Part shown: in pieces, positions 54,355-63,928 of the stretch
How the letters are laid out: every line of letters starts with the position of its first letter
How positions within the stretch are numbered: the first letter of the stretch is position 1
Assembly: GCF_000420805.1 (NCBI RefSeq)
Contig: NZ_ATVQ01000001.1
Location: forward strand, 1-64,000
From: Yaniella halotolerans DSM 15476
GTDB taxonomy: Bacteria > Actinomycetota > Actinomycetes > Actinomycetales > Micrococcaceae
Reading direction: 5' to 3'
DNA: 64,000 nt
Position numbers and translations under genes: made by a program
The notes under the pieces: model-generated
The model's database searches: none
What the model saw: only the letters and a program-made list of their open reading frames with translations
What the model was told of the DNA's origin: nothing

Positions 54355-56580
54355 TTAGCCTTCTTCACCGTCTTCATCGATGACGGGTACCAGCGAAAGT
54401 TTGCCGCGGTCATCAACCTTGGCGATTTCGACCTGCAGTTTGCTGCCGACTGCAACGATGTCGTCAACTTCATCAACGCGCTTGCCGTCATTGAGTTTCC
54501 GCAGTTCGGAGATGTGCAGCAGCCCATCTTTACCCGGGGTCAGGGAGATGAAGGCACCGAAGCTGGTGGTCTTGACCACGGTGCCGAGGTAGCGTTCACC
54601 TGCCTCTGGAACCTGTGGGTTCGCGATCGCGTTAATGGTATCGCGGGCTTCTTCTGCTGCTTTGCCTTCGGCCGATCCAATCAGCACGGTGCCGTCATCT
54701 TCAATGCTGATGTCTGCACCGGTGTCTTCTTGGATCTGGTTGATCATCTTTCCCTTGGGCCCAATGACCTCACCAATCTTGTCGACCGGGATCTTGACCG
54801 AGAGGATACGTGGAGCGGTTGGGCTCATGTCGTCTGCTTCATCAATCACGGAGTCCATAACTGACAGGATGTGCAGACGTGCTTCACGTGCCTGGGTCAA
54901 TGCCGCTGCCAGGACATCGGCTGGGATGCCGTCAAGTTTGGTGTCCAGCTGAATAGCAGTAATGAAGTCCTTGGTACCGGCGACTTTGAAGTCCATATCG
55001 CCCATGGCGTCTTCAGCACCCAAGATGTCAGTCAGCGCGGCATAACGTGTTTCGTTGTTCACGGTGTCTGACACGAGGCCCATAGCAATACCTGCAACAG
55101 ATGCACGCAGCGGTACACCGGAGTTGAATAGGGATAACGTCGAGGCACAGACCGAGCCCATTGACGTTGAGCCGTTGGAGGCTAGTGCTTCGGATACCTG
55201 GCGGATCGCGTAGGGGAATTCCTCACGAGAAGGCAACACTGGCAAGATGGCGCGTTCGGCTAGTGCACCGTGACCGATTTCGCGACGTTTTGGTGATCCA
55301 ACGCGTCCGGTCTCCCCTACCGAGTATGGCGGGAAGTTGTAGTGGTGCATGTAGCGTTTCGAGGTTTCTGGGCTCAGGGAGTCCAGTTGCTGTTCCATTT
55401 TGAGCATGTTTAGGGTGGTCACACCCATGATCTGCGTTTCGCCACGTTCGAAGATTGCTGAGCCGTGGACGCGCGGCAGAACTTCTACTTCCGCGGTCAA
55501 CTGGCGAATATCGGTGAGCCCGCGACCGTCGATACGTACTTGTTCTGTCAGAACGCGCTGACGCACGATGTGGCGAGTGACCGCACCGTAAGCTTTGACG
55601 ATCTCGTCTTGACGCTCAGCGTATGGTTTGCCTTCACCTGCAAGTGCTTCAACAACTTCCTGATGGTACTCATCAGAGGCTGCTTCGCGCTCCTGTTTGT
55701 CGGCAATCGAGAAGATCTCAGCCAAACGGGTTCCGGCGTAATCCTTGACGGCGTCGAAAGCGTCTTGTTCAAACGCCACGAACCGTGGGATTTCAACCGG
55801 TGCTTTAGCAGCACGGTCGGCCAGGTCTGCCTGCGAGTCGCATAGAACCTTGATGAACGGTTTAGCAGCTTCGAGGCCGTCGGCAACGATTTCTTCGGTC
55901 GGGGCAGAGACACCCTTGCCGTTGATCATTTCCCAGGCGCCTTCAGGTGCTTCGGCTTCAACCATCATGACGGCGATGTCGCCATCGTCGGACATGCGGC
56001 CGGCTACCGCCATGTTGAACACAGCGTTTTGCAGCTGGGAGTACTTCGGGAACGCGACCCACTGGGTTTCGCCGTTCTCGTCAGCAATCAGTGCGATTCG
56101 GACGGCACCGATAGGACCTGCAAAGTCCATGCCCGAAAGTGTGGTGGACATCGAGGCTGCGTTGATTGCAACAGTGTCATAAACTTCGTCGGCTGCAATC
56201 GAGGTCACGGTGACAACGACCTGGACCTCATTGCGGATGCCGTCAGCAAACGCAGGGCGCAACGGGCGGTCAATCAAACGTGCCGTCAAAATGGCATCCG
56301 TTGGTGGCCGTGCTTCACGACGGAAGAAGGATCCCGGGATTTTTCCGGCTGCGTACTGACGTTCTTCAACATCAACGGTTAGCGGAAAGAAGTCAAACCC
56401 TTCACGTGGGTTCTTGCCAAAGGTGGTGGTCGATAGCATCGACGTTTCTTCGTCGATCGTCACCAAGGTTGCACCGGCTGCCTGTTTGGCCAGTCGACCG
56501 GTTTCGAAACGCACGGTACGAGTACCGTATTTGCCGTTATCAATCACGGCTTCTGCAAATTGAATTTCTGGACCTTCCAT
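54355..56580 (-). CDS. pnp: Polyribonucleotide nucleotidyltransferase (PNPase)
   Basis: 3'-5' phosphorolytic exoribonuclease and tail polymerase; trimer. Two RNase PH domains (about residues 15-235 and 335-575), then KH (about 600-660) and S1 (about 670-738) RNA-binding domains. Visible phrases include RPLRPAF (first PH domain), [20 protein letters not shown] (second), [12 protein letters not shown] (KH) and [11 protein letters not shown] (S1). It has 741 residues. The start is ATG 56580 after GGAGACCT; the frame remains open into the leader RNA, which should not be read as protein. Control by the structured leader is likely. Confidence 0.97.
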   Translation of the reverse strand: MEGPEIQFAEAVIDNGKYGTRTVRFETGRLAKQAAGATLVTIDEETSMLSTTTFGKNPREGFDFFPLTVDVEERQYAAGKIPGSFFRREARPPTDAILTARLIDRPLRPAFADGIRNEVQVVVTVTSIAADEVYDTVAINAASMSTTLSGMDFAGPIGAVRIALIADENGETQWVAFPKYSQLQNAVFNMAVAGRMSDDGDIAVMMVEAEAPEGAWEMINGKGVSAPTEEIVADGLEAAKPFIKVLCDSQADLADRAAKAPVEIPRFVAFEQDAFDAVKDYAGTRLAEIFSIADKQEREAASDEYHQEVVEALAGEGKPYAERQDEIVKAYGAVTRHIVRQRVLTEQVRIDGRGLTDIRQLTAEVEVLPRVHGSAIFERGETQIMGVTTLNMLKMEQQLDSLSPETSKRYMHHYNFPPYSVGETGRVGSPKRREIGHGALAERAILPVLPSREEFPYAIRQVSEALASNGSTSMGSVCASTLSLFNSGVPLRASVAGIAMGLVSDTVNNETRYAALTDILGAEDAMGDMDFKVAGTKDFITAIQLDTKLDGIPADVLAAALTQAREARLHILSVMDSVIDEADDMSPTAPRILSVKIPVDKIGEVIGPKGKMINQIQEDTGADISIEDDGTVLIGSAEGKAAEEARDTINAIANPQVPEAGERYLGTVVKTTSFGAFISLTPGKDGLLHISELRKLNDGKRVDEVDDIVAVGSKLQVEIAKVDDRGKLSLVPVIDEDGEEG

Positions 56581-56598
56581 AGGTCTCCTTTCATACAA

Positions 56599-56699
56599 TT
56601 TGCACCAAACCTGCAGGTCGGTCTTCGATCGAAGCCTCCGCAACGCGTGCTCCGGAGGCCACTGTCGAGGACCGGGACTCGGAACAGGCTTGATGCAAA
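56599..56699 (-). ncRNA. Actino-pnp-type structured leader RNA
   Basis: The 5' leader of pnp can close a 15-base outer stem: 56599-56613 (TTTGCACCAAACCTG) with 56685-56699 (CAGGCTTGATGCAAA). The two non-Watson-Crick positions are G-U wobbles on the plus-strand sense and A-C on the transcript. Inside are a hairpin with arms GCCTCCG/CGGAGGC (56634-56640, 56653-56659) and the self-complementary CTTCGATCGAAG (56623-56634). A conserved leader called Actino-pnp is known in actinobacteria at this place. Assignment rests on position and fold, not on a covariance search. It ends about 10 bases before the pnp ribosome-binding site. Confidence 0.72.
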
Positions 56700-56707
56700 A
56701 TTTCTTC

Positions 56708-56736
56708 GGTACCAATTGGTACCAGGTTCCAGTCTA
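56708..56736 (-). promoter_or_regulatory. Predicted pnp promoter -10 with palindrome at the start site
   Basis: TAGACT on the minus strand (56731-56736) predicts a transcription start near 56724. A perfect 16-base palindrome, GGTACCAATTGGTACC (56708-56723), begins exactly there and would form the first bases of the transcript, as an operator or a 5' hairpin. Confidence 0.45.
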
Positions 56737-56748
56737 GTTAAACTTCAA

Positions 56749-56781
56749 GGCGGCGTCCGGTAAATTTCCCGGAGCGCCGCC
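56749..56781 (-). terminator. Terminator/attenuator hairpin between rpsO and pnp
   Basis: GGCGGCGTCCGG (56749-56760) pairs with CCGGAGCGCCGCC (56769-56781) with one bulge. Read on the minus strand, TTGAAGTTTAAC follows. It is placed right after rpsO and may end or weaken transcription into pnp. Confidence 0.72.
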
Positions 56782-56798
56782 CCAATGTGTGTCTCACC

Positions 56799-57068
56799 TT
56801 ATTTGCGCAGACCCAAACGTTCGATCAATGAACGGTAACGTTCAATGTTTTCGGAGTAGAGGTACTGCAGCATACGACGACGACGACCGACCAAGGCCAT
56901 GAGGCCGCGGCGGGTGTGGTGATCGTGTGGGTGATCCTTGAGGTGCGCAGTCAGATTCGAAATACGACGGGAAAGTACAGCAACCTGTACCTCCGGTGAG
57001 CCAGTGTCACCTTCATGTGTGGCGTATTCTTCAATAATCTGCTGTTTTACTTCACGGGAAATCGACAT
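56799..57068 (-). CDS. rpsO: 30S ribosomal protein S15
   Basis: Binds 16S rRNA helices 20-22 in small-subunit assembly. It has exactly 89 residues, the family length, with [14 protein letters not shown] (about 23-36), [14 protein letters not shown] and the C-terminal LIERLGLRK. The start is ATG 57068, seven bases after AAGGAG; upstream in-frame codons are part of the leader. Next to pnp as in most bacteria. Confidence 0.97.
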   Translation of the reverse strand: MSISREVKQQIIEEYATHEGDTGSPEVQVAVLSRRISNLTAHLKDHPHDHHTRRGLMALVGRRRRMLQYLYSENIERYRSLIERLGLRK

Positions 57069-57105
57069 GAGAAACTCCTTGAGAGTTGTACCGCGATCAG
57101 TCAAA

Positions 57106-57121
57106 GGCCGAAGGTTCGGCC
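57106..57121 (-). promoter_or_regulatory. Hairpin in the rpsO leader
   Basis: GGCCGA (57106-57111) and TCGGCC (57116-57121) with loop AGGT, inside a GC-rich 104-base leader. S15 in many bacteria represses its own mRNA through such leader structures; the shape here is compatible but unproven. Confidence 0.4.
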
Positions 57122-57172
57122 GGTGCCGCCACCGCGGACCGCAGCGTACACCAAGGCTTCACAATACCACCT

Positions 57173-57967
57173 TCACGCCAAAGCGCCCAACTCAGTTCGC
57201 TGCATACGCCATGCGGAAGTCACATATGGAATACGGATCATAGTGTTTTGTTCGTATCCCTGGTGTTCCAGCAGATACCAATTGAGGTTGTCATGCATGC
57301 GCTGTCGCTGTTTGTCGTGCGTCCGGAGATAAAACGCGCGGGACATCATAAGGTGGTGAATTTGTTCAACGCTCAGCAATTGTTCCCAGCACCACCACTT
57401 CCCTACCGGTTGGGTAAAGCGAGAAGTCACTTCTGGTGGGTGTTCCGCGGGATGAATGTCTCCGGAATGCATGATCTTGCAGAGCCGCAAAACCCAGGCT
57501 TCGGAAGTATCTATCTGATGGTGCACGATGCCAAATACACCGTCTTCGGTAAGCAGCTCGGCGGCTTTCTGGCACCCTTGTACGGTATCGATCCAGTGCC
57601 ATGCCTGCGCAGCGACCACGAGTTGGGCTTGTGCTTGCCGCTGTGCGGTGTTGAGCTCCTCTACTTGGGTGACTACCGTTTCAACCTCCGGGTGTTCACG
57701 CGCGAGGACAGACAGCATGTTAGCGGCTGGATCAACGGCCACCACATCCCATCCAGCTGCAACAAGTTGTGCTGTAAAGAGGCCGGTCCCGGCGCCGAGG
57801 TCTACAGCTAGACCTGGTTGCTGCTGGGTCAGGAACTCGAGTATTTCAGGCTGATAGCCGGGGCGTACGCCATGATAGATATCTGCTTGGTCAGTATCAA
57901 AGGCCAGGGTATACCGGTTACGGGTGTCGAGGCTAAGTTTTGGCGCGACAGTGGGACGCGTAGACAA
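57173..57967 (-). CDS. Class I SAM-dependent methyltransferase
   Basis: Protein of 264 residues with a methyltransferase fold: motif I AVDLGAGTGLFT (about residues 54-65), strand 2 acidic DVVAVDPAANML (about 74-85), and AQAWHWID (about 118-125) at the motif IV position. The last pattern (AxAxHW) is typical of the methyltransferase 11 group acting on small molecules, like the UbiE/Coq5-like proteins. The N-terminal FDTDQADIYHGVRPGY is common in this group. It sits between ribF (6-base gap) and rpsO. The substrate is unknown. Confidence 0.85.
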   Translation of the reverse strand: MSTRPTVAPKLSLDTRNRYTLAFDTDQADIYHGVRPGYQPEILEFLTQQQPGLAVDLGAGTGLFTAQLVAAGWDVVAVDPAANMLSVLAREHPEVETVVTQVEELNTAQRQAQAQLVVAAQAWHWIDTVQGCQKAAELLTEDGVFGIVHHQIDTSEAWVLRLCKIMHSGDIHPAEHPPEVTSRFTQPVGKWWCWEQLLSVEQIHHLMMSRAFYLRTHDKQRQRMHDNLNWYLLEHQGYEQNTMIRIPYVTSAWRMQRTELGALA

Positions 57968-57973
57968 TGATTT

Positions 57974-58957
57974 TTAACTCCGCGGTTGTGGTGCATCTAT
58001 TTCGGGAGCTTTGCCAGATAAGACCTCTCCTGCTTGTCGGACGTCATCATCCATCTGTTTAATGAGATCGTCAATACCGGTGAAAGCTTTCATGCCCCGT
58101 ATGCGTGCAACGAATTCAACTGCACAGTGTTGACCGTACAGATTAAAGTCTTCCAGCACTTCCCCGTCTGGCCGATCAAAAATATGGGCTTCCACGGTCC
58201 GTACAACGTCGTTAAATGTGGGGTTACTCCCCACTGAAATAGCAGCGGGGAGTTGCTTCCCAACTTCATTGGTGAACCACCCCGCGTAGACTCCGTCTGC
58301 CGGAATCATGCCCTGGGAGTCTGAAGCAAAATTCGCTGTAGGAAAGCCGAGCTCACGTCCGCGGGCATGACCGTGGACAATTTCGCCTTCGACGGTGTGG
58401 TAGCGACCGAGAATACGGCTTGCCTGGGCCACTTTGCCCGCTTCGAGGGTGTCCCGTACCCATGTTGACGACCATCGCTCGGTTTCGCCGATGTCATCCA
58501 CTTGGACAACTTCGAAATCATGAACTTTGCCGAGTTTGCGCAGGGTATTGATGTCCCCGGTATTTCCGGCGCCGAAGCGCGTGTCTGTCCCTACGACGAC
58601 AATCTGGACGTTGAGCGCGTCGACGAGAATGTTTTCTACGAATTGCTCGGCTGTTTGTGTAGCAAAATCCAACGTGTAGTGAATGACAAGGGTGGCGTCA
58701 ACGTTGCTGGATTCCAAGAGCCGAATTTTCTGGGGCAGTGAGACGATTGGCACGAGTGGTTCTTCGGGCAGGTGTACAAGCCGAGGGTGTGGGTCAAACG
58801 TTACGGCCACAGACTGCAAGTCGTGCTGTTTCGCTGTGTCATCGACGAGTTTGAGCACGGCTCGGTGCCCCCGATGTACGCCGTCAAAGTTGCCTAGCGT
58901 CACCACAGACGGCGGTGATGGCTGGGGAATTGCAGCGGTGCCTGCCCAATATTGCAC
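57974..58957 (-). CDS. ribF: Bifunctional riboflavin kinase / FMN adenylyltransferase
   Basis: Makes FMN and FAD from riboflavin. The N-terminal adenylyltransferase domain has TLGNFDGVHRGH (about 20-31) and the C-terminal kinase domain has GRGRELGFPTANF-like sequence (GHARGRELGFPTANF, about 195-209) and NPTFND. It has 327 residues. It is the usual neighbour of truB and rpsO in actinobacteria. Confidence 0.95.
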   Translation of the reverse strand: MQYWAGTAAIPQPSPPSVVTLGNFDGVHRGHRAVLKLVDDTAKQHDLQSVAVTFDPHPRLVHLPEEPLVPIVSLPQKIRLLESSNVDATLVIHYTLDFATQTAEQFVENILVDALNVQIVVVGTDTRFGAGNTGDINTLRKLGKVHDFEVVQVDDIGETERWSSTWVRDTLEAGKVAQASRILGRYHTVEGEIVHGHARGRELGFPTANFASDSQGMIPADGVYAGWFTNEVGKQLPAAISVGSNPTFNDVVRTVEAHIFDRPDGEVLEDFNLYGQHCAVEFVARIRGMKAFTGIDDLIKQMDDDVRQAGEVLSGKAPEIDAPQPRS

Positions 58958-58991
58958 TTGGTGTCTTCCTTTGCTTAGCGAGCGGTTGACT

Positions 58992-59399
58992 CTAGGTTAG
59001 CGGTTTGGGCGGGTGTTTATACAACCAATACAAGCCGATAATGGGTAGGACTAGGGGAATGAATCCGTAACCAATTCCGAAAGTGGACCATACTGTCGGC
59101 TCGGGAAACACTTCTGGTGTTAAAAGCGACCAGGCACCAACAATGATGACTCCCAGGAGTTCAAACCAGACGGCAAGATGAGCTATCTGCCAGGCTCGTC
59201 GACCACGTGTAGCTAAAGCAAAGGTTGCAATGATGTACACCAGACCAGAGAATCCAGAAAGGATGAACGCGACTGGCGCCTCATCGAATTTTGATAGCAG
59301 TTGGAATCCGGATCGCCACGATGCCGCCAACGCTAATATGGCGTATACCATGACGATGATACGCCCGACTCCTGTGGTACGGCCTGTGGTTTCAGCCAT
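58992..59399 (-). CDS. Small integral membrane protein (135 residues)
   Basis: Four predicted membrane segments (about 14-34, 43-64, 72-92 and 106-126). Short basic loops (RGRRAWQ) and the end YKHPPKPLT suggest cytoplasmic ends. It overlaps the next membrane gene by eight bases, so the two are probably translated together. Function unknown; similar small membrane genes lie between truB and ribF in related genera. Confidence 0.78.
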   Translation of the reverse strand: MAETTGRTTGVGRIIVMVYAILALAASWRSGFQLLSKFDEAPVAFILSGFSGLVYIIATFALATRGRRAWQIAHLAVWFELLGVIIVGAWSLLTPEVFPEPTVWSTFGIGYGFIPLVLPIIGLYWLYKHPPKPLT

Positions 59400-59745
59400 G
59401 CCAAATCACCTGCAATCTGTGAATCATGACCAATACGGTTGGGCCTACTGCTGCCATGACCAGATTGGACCAACGAGTTTTGTCAGTAATCCCCCAGAAA
59501 AACGCTATTGGGGGCAAGATCATTGCGGTAAAGATATATCCCCAGAACTCCCAGCCAGGACCGTTTAAAGGTATGGGTGAGAGTAGCGCGTAGACAGCGT
59601 ATACCGCGAGATATAGCTCAACTGCAGCTAGCGAAAGGACTGATGAGTCTGCCGGGTAATTCCGGAAGATGGTAGCGATGATGCAGATGACCGCTGAGAG
59701 AGCACCGATGGTAGCGCCAGTAAAGAACCAGCCGTCGAGGATCAT
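59392..59745 (-). CDS. Small integral membrane protein (117 residues)
   Basis: About four membrane segments (about 5-25, 37-58, 68-86 and 92-110), beginning MILDGWFFTGATIG. Start ATG 59745 overlaps the truB stop by four bases; the end overlaps the following membrane gene. The pair may form a heteromeric membrane complex. No function recognised. Confidence 0.78.
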   Translation of the reverse strand: MILDGWFFTGATIGALSAVICIIATIFRNYPADSSVLSLAAVELYLAVYAVYALLSPIPLNGPGWEFWGYIFTAMILPPIAFFWGITDKTRWSNLVMAAVGPTVLVMIHRLQVIWHG

Positions 59746-60662
59746 GCGGTTGCTCCGGTGATGTCTTCCATGGTGGCGAATACGATTTCTGGTTTTGCTT
59801 CGATCTTATTGGCCCGCTCGGCATCAGTGATGAGGGCAATGACCTTACCGTTGTCCAAATGTGCTGCGCTGAGCTCTGTGGAATCTGTAGCGGTGATACG
59901 CCGACCATGGACCAGGTCAGTTGCTTCGGCTTCGGTGACCGTACGAGTTGGGAACAATTTTTCGGTCGCCGTGGAAATATCAGTGTACCGGAATTCTTGT
60001 GCGAGACGTTCGAGGGTGACAGCGTCGTCGACATGATAGGGGCCGACCGCCGTCCGTCGTAAGGCGGTCAGATAACCACCTGTTTCTAGCGTTTCGCCAA
60101 GGTCTCTGGCCAAAGCCCGAATATATGTGCCGGGGGTGCACACCACTTCAACTTCGATGTCTATGGTCTTGCCGTCTTGAGCCCGCTGAATATCCTCAAT
60201 GTCAAAACGGTGAATCGTGACTTCTCGAGATGGTATCTCTACGGATTCGCCTTCACGAACCCGTTGATATGCGCGTTTACCATCAATTTTGATCGCGGAA
60301 ACCGCTGAGGGCACCTGTTGAATCGTTCCGGTGAGGTCGCTGATGGCCTCGTCGATATCTTCAATTGTGACAGCATTTGCTAAACGAGTTTGGACGATTT
60401 CCCCGTCTGCGTCATCTGTGGTCGTGTTGTGGCCGAGACGGATTGTTGCCCGGTATGTCTTAATGGTATCCACGATATAGGTAAGCAGCCGAGTGGCCTT
60501 GTTGAACCCGATGACCAACATTCCGGTGGCCATCGGGTCCAGCGTGCCAGCATGACCGACTTTTCGAGTACCGGCAATTTTACGGGTACGGGACACCACG
60601 TCGTGGGACGTCCAACCCGCAGGTTTATCTACCAGTATTAACCCCGAAATTAGTCCAGTCAT
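59742..60662 (-). CDS. truB: tRNA pseudouridine(55) synthase
   Basis: Converts U55 of tRNA to pseudouridine. The catalytic aspartate is D42 in HAGTLDPMATG, and the KPAGWTSHD motif is at 13-21. The C-terminal domain (about 235-306) is of the actinobacterial type, with VHGRRI. It has 306 residues. It follows rbfA by three bases. Confidence 0.95.
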   Translation of the reverse strand: MTGLISGLILVDKPAGWTSHDVVSRTRKIAGTRKVGHAGTLDPMATGMLVIGFNKATRLLTYIVDTIKTYRATIRLGHNTTTDDADGEIVQTRLANAVTIEDIDEAISDLTGTIQQVPSAVSAIKIDGKRAYQRVREGESVEIPSREVTIHRFDIEDIQRAQDGKTIDIEVEVVCTPGTYIRALARDLGETLETGGYLTALRRTAVGPYHVDDAVTLERLAQEFRYTDISTATEKLFPTRTVTEAEATDLVHGRRITATDSTELSAAHLDNGKVIALITDAERANKIEAKPEIVFATMEDITGATA

Positions 60663-60665
60663 GTG

Positions 60666-61079
60666 TTAGTCCTTATAAGGATCTTCGTCGCCTGCATAGG
60701 TTGCAGAATCGCGTTGAGCTGCGATTTCTGCATCCCGTGCTTTGGCTTCGCGTAGTACTTCTTCGAGTTGTGCTGCACTTTCAGGCACTGTGTCACGGAT
60801 GAGTTCCAGGGTTGGAACTAGCCGGATGTTCAGGCCTCGGCCCATTTCTCGACGCAACAGGCCACGGTTTTCTTCCATGGCTTGGTGCGCGGCAGCTACA
60901 GCTTCCTCATCACCGAAGACGGTGTAGTACACGCTTGCTTGTTGCAGGTCGTTCGTAACCCGTGCTTCTGTGAGGGTGACATTGTCGATTCGGTCATCCT
61001 TCACCGTTTTCTGCAACGCTTCGGCAAGGATGACTTTGATTCGCTGTGCCAACCTTGCGGCACGTGTGCGATCTGCCAT
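60666..61079 (-). CDS. rbfA: Ribosome-binding factor A
   Basis: Helps late 16S rRNA maturation, especially in the cold. KH-like fold of 137 residues starting MADRTRAARLAQRIKVIL, with LTEARVTNDLQQASVYYTVFG (about 38-58) and RLVPTLELIRDTVPESA (about 89-105). The start is ATG 61079, eight bases after AGGAG; a longer frame adds 15 unrelated residues. It lies between infB and truB. Confidence 0.95.
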   Translation of the reverse strand: MADRTRAARLAQRIKVILAEALQKTVKDDRIDNVTLTEARVTNDLQQASVYYTVFGDEEAVAAAHQAMEENRGLLRREMGRGLNIRLVPTLELIRDTVPESAAQLEEVLREAKARDAEIAAQRDSATYAGDEDPYKD

Positions 61080-61138
61080 TGTAGATCTCCTGTGGTGTGG
61101 GCCTGCGGTGCCCAATGTGGACACCGCAGGCTTGCAAG

Positions 61139-63928
61139 TTAGTCGCGTGGCTTCTCTTGCATCTCGTAGTTTTCGATGATGTCGCCCTCGCGGATGTCGT
61201 TGCTCTTACCGAGTCCGATACCGCATTCGAAGCCTTCGCGAACTTCGGTGACATCGTCGGTGAAGCGACGTAGCGACGTAATCGTCACGTTATCGCCGAC
61301 CACCTTGCCATCACGCAGCAACCGGGCCTGGGTGTTGCGACGCATAATGCCTGATGAAACCATCGAACCGGCAATAGTACCGGCCTTCGATGAGCGGAAA
61401 ATCTCGCGGACTTCGGCGCGGCCGAGGACCACTTCTTCGTAAATTGGCTTGAGCATGCCCTTGAGTGCCAGTTCGATGTCGTCAATAACGTCGTAGATGA
61501 CATTGTAGAAGCGCATATCGACGCCTTCTTCATCAGCGATTTCGTTGACGCGTTCTGCTGGGCGAACGTTGAATCCGATGATGATCGCATTATCAACAGT
61601 AGCCAGGTTGACGTCGTTCTGTGTGATGGCACCGACACCGCGGTGGATAACACGCAGTTGAACTTCGTCTTCACCGCCAACATCAACCTGCATAAGCGAA
61701 TCTTCAAGTGCTTCAACCGGACCGGATGCGTCACCCTTAATAATGAGGTTGAGCGTATCCAGTTTGCCTTCGGCAACAGCCTGGTCAAACTCTTCGAGCG
61801 TGATGCGTTTACGGCGGCGGGCCAGTGTTGCGTTTCGCTTGACTGTCTCGCGACGCTCCGCGATTTGCCGGGCGGTGCGTTCGTCGTTGGTTACCAAGAA
61901 GACGTCGCCTGCACGGGGCACGCTGGACAGACCAAGGACCTGTACCGGGCGTGACGGGAGTGCTTCGCTAACGTTTTCGCCATATTCGTCGAACATTGCA
62001 CGGACACGGCCGTGTGCGTCTCCGACCACGACGGTATCCCCTACGCGGAGAGTACCGGTTTGGACGAGTACGGTCGCAACGGGGCCTCGACCGCGGTCGA
62101 GGTTTGCCTCAATGGCTACACCACGTGCATCACGATCTGGGTTTGCGTTGAGTTCCAGTGCCGCGTCGGCGGTCAAAAGGACCGATTCCAGCAGTCCGTC
62201 AATATTCTGGTTCTTCAGGGCGGATATTTCCACGAACATGGTGTCGCCACCATATTCTTCGGGAACAAGGCCGTACTCGGAGAGCTCACCACGGATACGG
62301 TCCGGGTTCGCGCCTTCCTTATCGACCTTGTTAATGGCGACCACGATCGGTACTTCAGCCGCTTTGGCGTGGTTGAGCGCTTCAATTGTCTGCGGCATCA
62401 CACCGTCGTCAGCTGCTACTACGAGCACGGCGATGTCAGTAACTTTGGCACCGCGAGCACGCATAGCTGTAAACGCCTCGTGACCCGGGGTGTCAATGAT
62501 AGTCACCGAACGGTTTTTGCCTTCGTGCTCGACATCAACCTGGTAAGCACCGATGTGCTGGGTAATGCCCCCGGCTTCAGATTCACGAACGCGTGCTTTA
62601 CGGATAGCGTCCAATGTACGAGTCTTACCGTGGTCGACGTGACCCATCACAGTCACCACAGCTGGACGAGCGATCATGTCTTCCGCTGCGTCTTTGTCAT
62701 CGAGATCGATGTCGAAGTCGTCAAGGATTTCGCGGTCTTCGTCTTCGGGCGAGACAATCTCGACCTGATAGCCGATCTCGGCGCCCAATACCTCAAAGGT
62801 ATCTTCATCCAACGACTGGTTCGTGGTAGCCATTTCACCGAGGTGGAATAGGACCGTCACAAGTGCTGCTGGATCTGCCTTAATCTTGTCCGCAAGATCA
62901 GCAATAGAGGAACCACGGCGAAGGCGAATAACAGTAGTGCCATCACCTTTCGGAACCTTCACACCACCGATTACCGGTGCCTGTTGATGCTGATCGTCTT
63001 GACGCTGACGCTTCTTGGAGCGGCGACGACGACCGGTCTGTGGACCACGGCCGAATGCGCCCTGCGGCGAACCGCGACCGGGGCCACGACGTGGACCGCC
63101 ACCACCGCGACGAGGTCCACCACGGCCAGCATCTGCTGGCGTAGGTTTCTGAATCTGATCAGGCATCATTGCCGGTGTTGGGCGTGGACCTGACTCACGT
63201 GGCTGCTGTGGCTTGGCACCTGATTTTTGACCTGGCTTTGGTCCTGATTTTGCAGGGCCCTTGCTTGGTCCAGGTTTTGGAGCTCCACGTCCTGCTGGTC
63301 GTGGACCTCCACCGTGCTCTTGGCGCATACCTTGCTGTGGAGCGAACGGGTTGTTTCCAGGACGTGGTCCCCCACCGCGTGGGCCAGGCCGTGGCGCGGT
63401 CGTGTCTTGTTTTGTCTGGAAAGGGTTGTTTCCAGGACGTGCTTGTCCTGGTTTTGGAGCAGGCTTTGGACCTGGTTTCGGTGCGGCCGGTTTTGGCGCC
63501 GCGGACTTTGCCGCTGGTTTTGGCGCAGCCGGTTTTGCATCAGACTTCGGCGCTGCAGGTTCGGCTTCAGGTTTTGGATCCGCAGGTTTCGCAGCCGCTT
63601 TTGGTGCGGCCGGTTTTGCGGCAGGCTGCGGTGCTGCCGGCTTTGGATCTTCTGCCGGGGCTTCTGGTTGTTCCGTTTTAGACGCAGCAGGCTTAGCCGG
63701 TTTTGGTTTAGGAGCAGCAGGCTTGGCCGCCTGCGGCTTGGCAGCCGGTTTCGGTTTCTCCGCTGGTGCCGCATTTTCAAATTCGGCACGTAGGCGTTTC
63801 ACCACCGGTGGTTCGATAGTTGAGGACGCTGAAGATACAAACTCGCCAATTTCTTCAAGTTTGCTCAGCGCCTCGCGGGAAGGAATCCCAAGTTGCTTGG
63901 CAACTTCGTGGACGCGCAATTTCGCCAC
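61139..63928 (-). CDS. infB: Translation initiation factor IF-2
   Basis: GTPase that brings fMet-tRNA to the 30S subunit. It has an N-terminal IF2-N helical domain ([16 protein letters not shown], about 6-21). A long low-complexity stretch follows (about 50-320), rich in Pro, Ala and Lys and then Gly and Arg, with a PGNNPF motif occurring twice. The G domain has GHVDHGKT (about residue 430), IDTPGHEAF and NKVD. The C-terminal domains follow (about 610-929). It has 929 residues, normal for actinobacteria. Positions 63929-64000 upstream show no gene, only an imperfect 9-base stem (63947-63955/63977-63985). Confidence 0.96.
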   Translation of the reverse strand: MAKLRVHEVAKQLGIPSREALSKLEEIGEFVSSASSTIEPPVVKRLRAEFENAAPAEKPKPAAKPQAAKPAAPKPKPAKPAASKTEQPEAPAEDPKPAAPQPAAKPAAPKAAAKPADPKPEAEPAAPKSDAKPAAPKPAAKSAAPKPAAPKPGPKPAPKPGQARPGNNPFQTKQDTTAPRPGPRGGGPRPGNNPFAPQQGMRQEHGGGPRPAGRGAPKPGPSKGPAKSGPKPGQKSGAKPQQPRESGPRPTPAMMPDQIQKPTPADAGRGGPRRGGGGPRRGPGRGSPQGAFGRGPQTGRRRRSKKRQRQDDQHQQAPVIGGVKVPKGDGTTVIRLRRGSSIADLADKIKADPAALVTVLFHLGEMATTNQSLDEDTFEVLGAEIGYQVEIVSPEDEDREILDDFDIDLDDKDAAEDMIARPAVVTVMGHVDHGKTRTLDAIRKARVRESEAGGITQHIGAYQVDVEHEGKNRSVTIIDTPGHEAFTAMRARGAKVTDIAVLVVAADDGVMPQTIEALNHAKAAEVPIVVAINKVDKEGANPDRIRGELSEYGLVPEEYGGDTMFVEISALKNQNIDGLLESVLLTADAALELNANPDRDARGVAIEANLDRGRGPVATVLVQTGTLRVGDTVVVGDAHGRVRAMFDEYGENVSEALPSRPVQVLGLSSVPRAGDVFLVTNDERTARQIAERRETVKRNATLARRRKRITLEEFDQAVAEGKLDTLNLIIKGDASGPVEALEDSLMQVDVGGEDEVQLRVIHRGVGAITQNDVNLATVDNAIIIGFNVRPAERVNEIADEEGVDMRFYNVIYDVIDDIELALKGMLKPIYEEVVLGRAEVREIFRSSKAGTIAGSMVSSGIMRRNTQARLLRDGKVVGDNVTITSLRRFTDDVTEVREGFECGIGLGKSNDIREGDIIENYEMQEKPRD

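Noticed and set aside
54355-56715. Longer pnp frame starting at 56715
   Set aside because: It would translate the structured leader; the PNPase family starts at MEGPEIQF (56580), which has a proper ribosome-binding site.
57086-57811. 241-codon plus-strand open frame opposite the rpsO leader and the methyltransferase
   Set aside because: It covers the rpsO start in antisense and gives no recognisable protein, while the minus-strand genes have clear motifs.
62012-62851. 279-codon plus-strand open frame inside infB
   Set aside because: It is the antisense of the highly conserved G domain of IF-2; no family is recognisable in its translation.
63169-63793. Long plus-strand open frames opposite the start of infB
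   Set aside because: They arise from the low-complexity Pro/Ala/Lys codons of infB, have biased composition (Leu/Val/Arg or Trp/Arg/Phe rich) and no ribosome-binding site.
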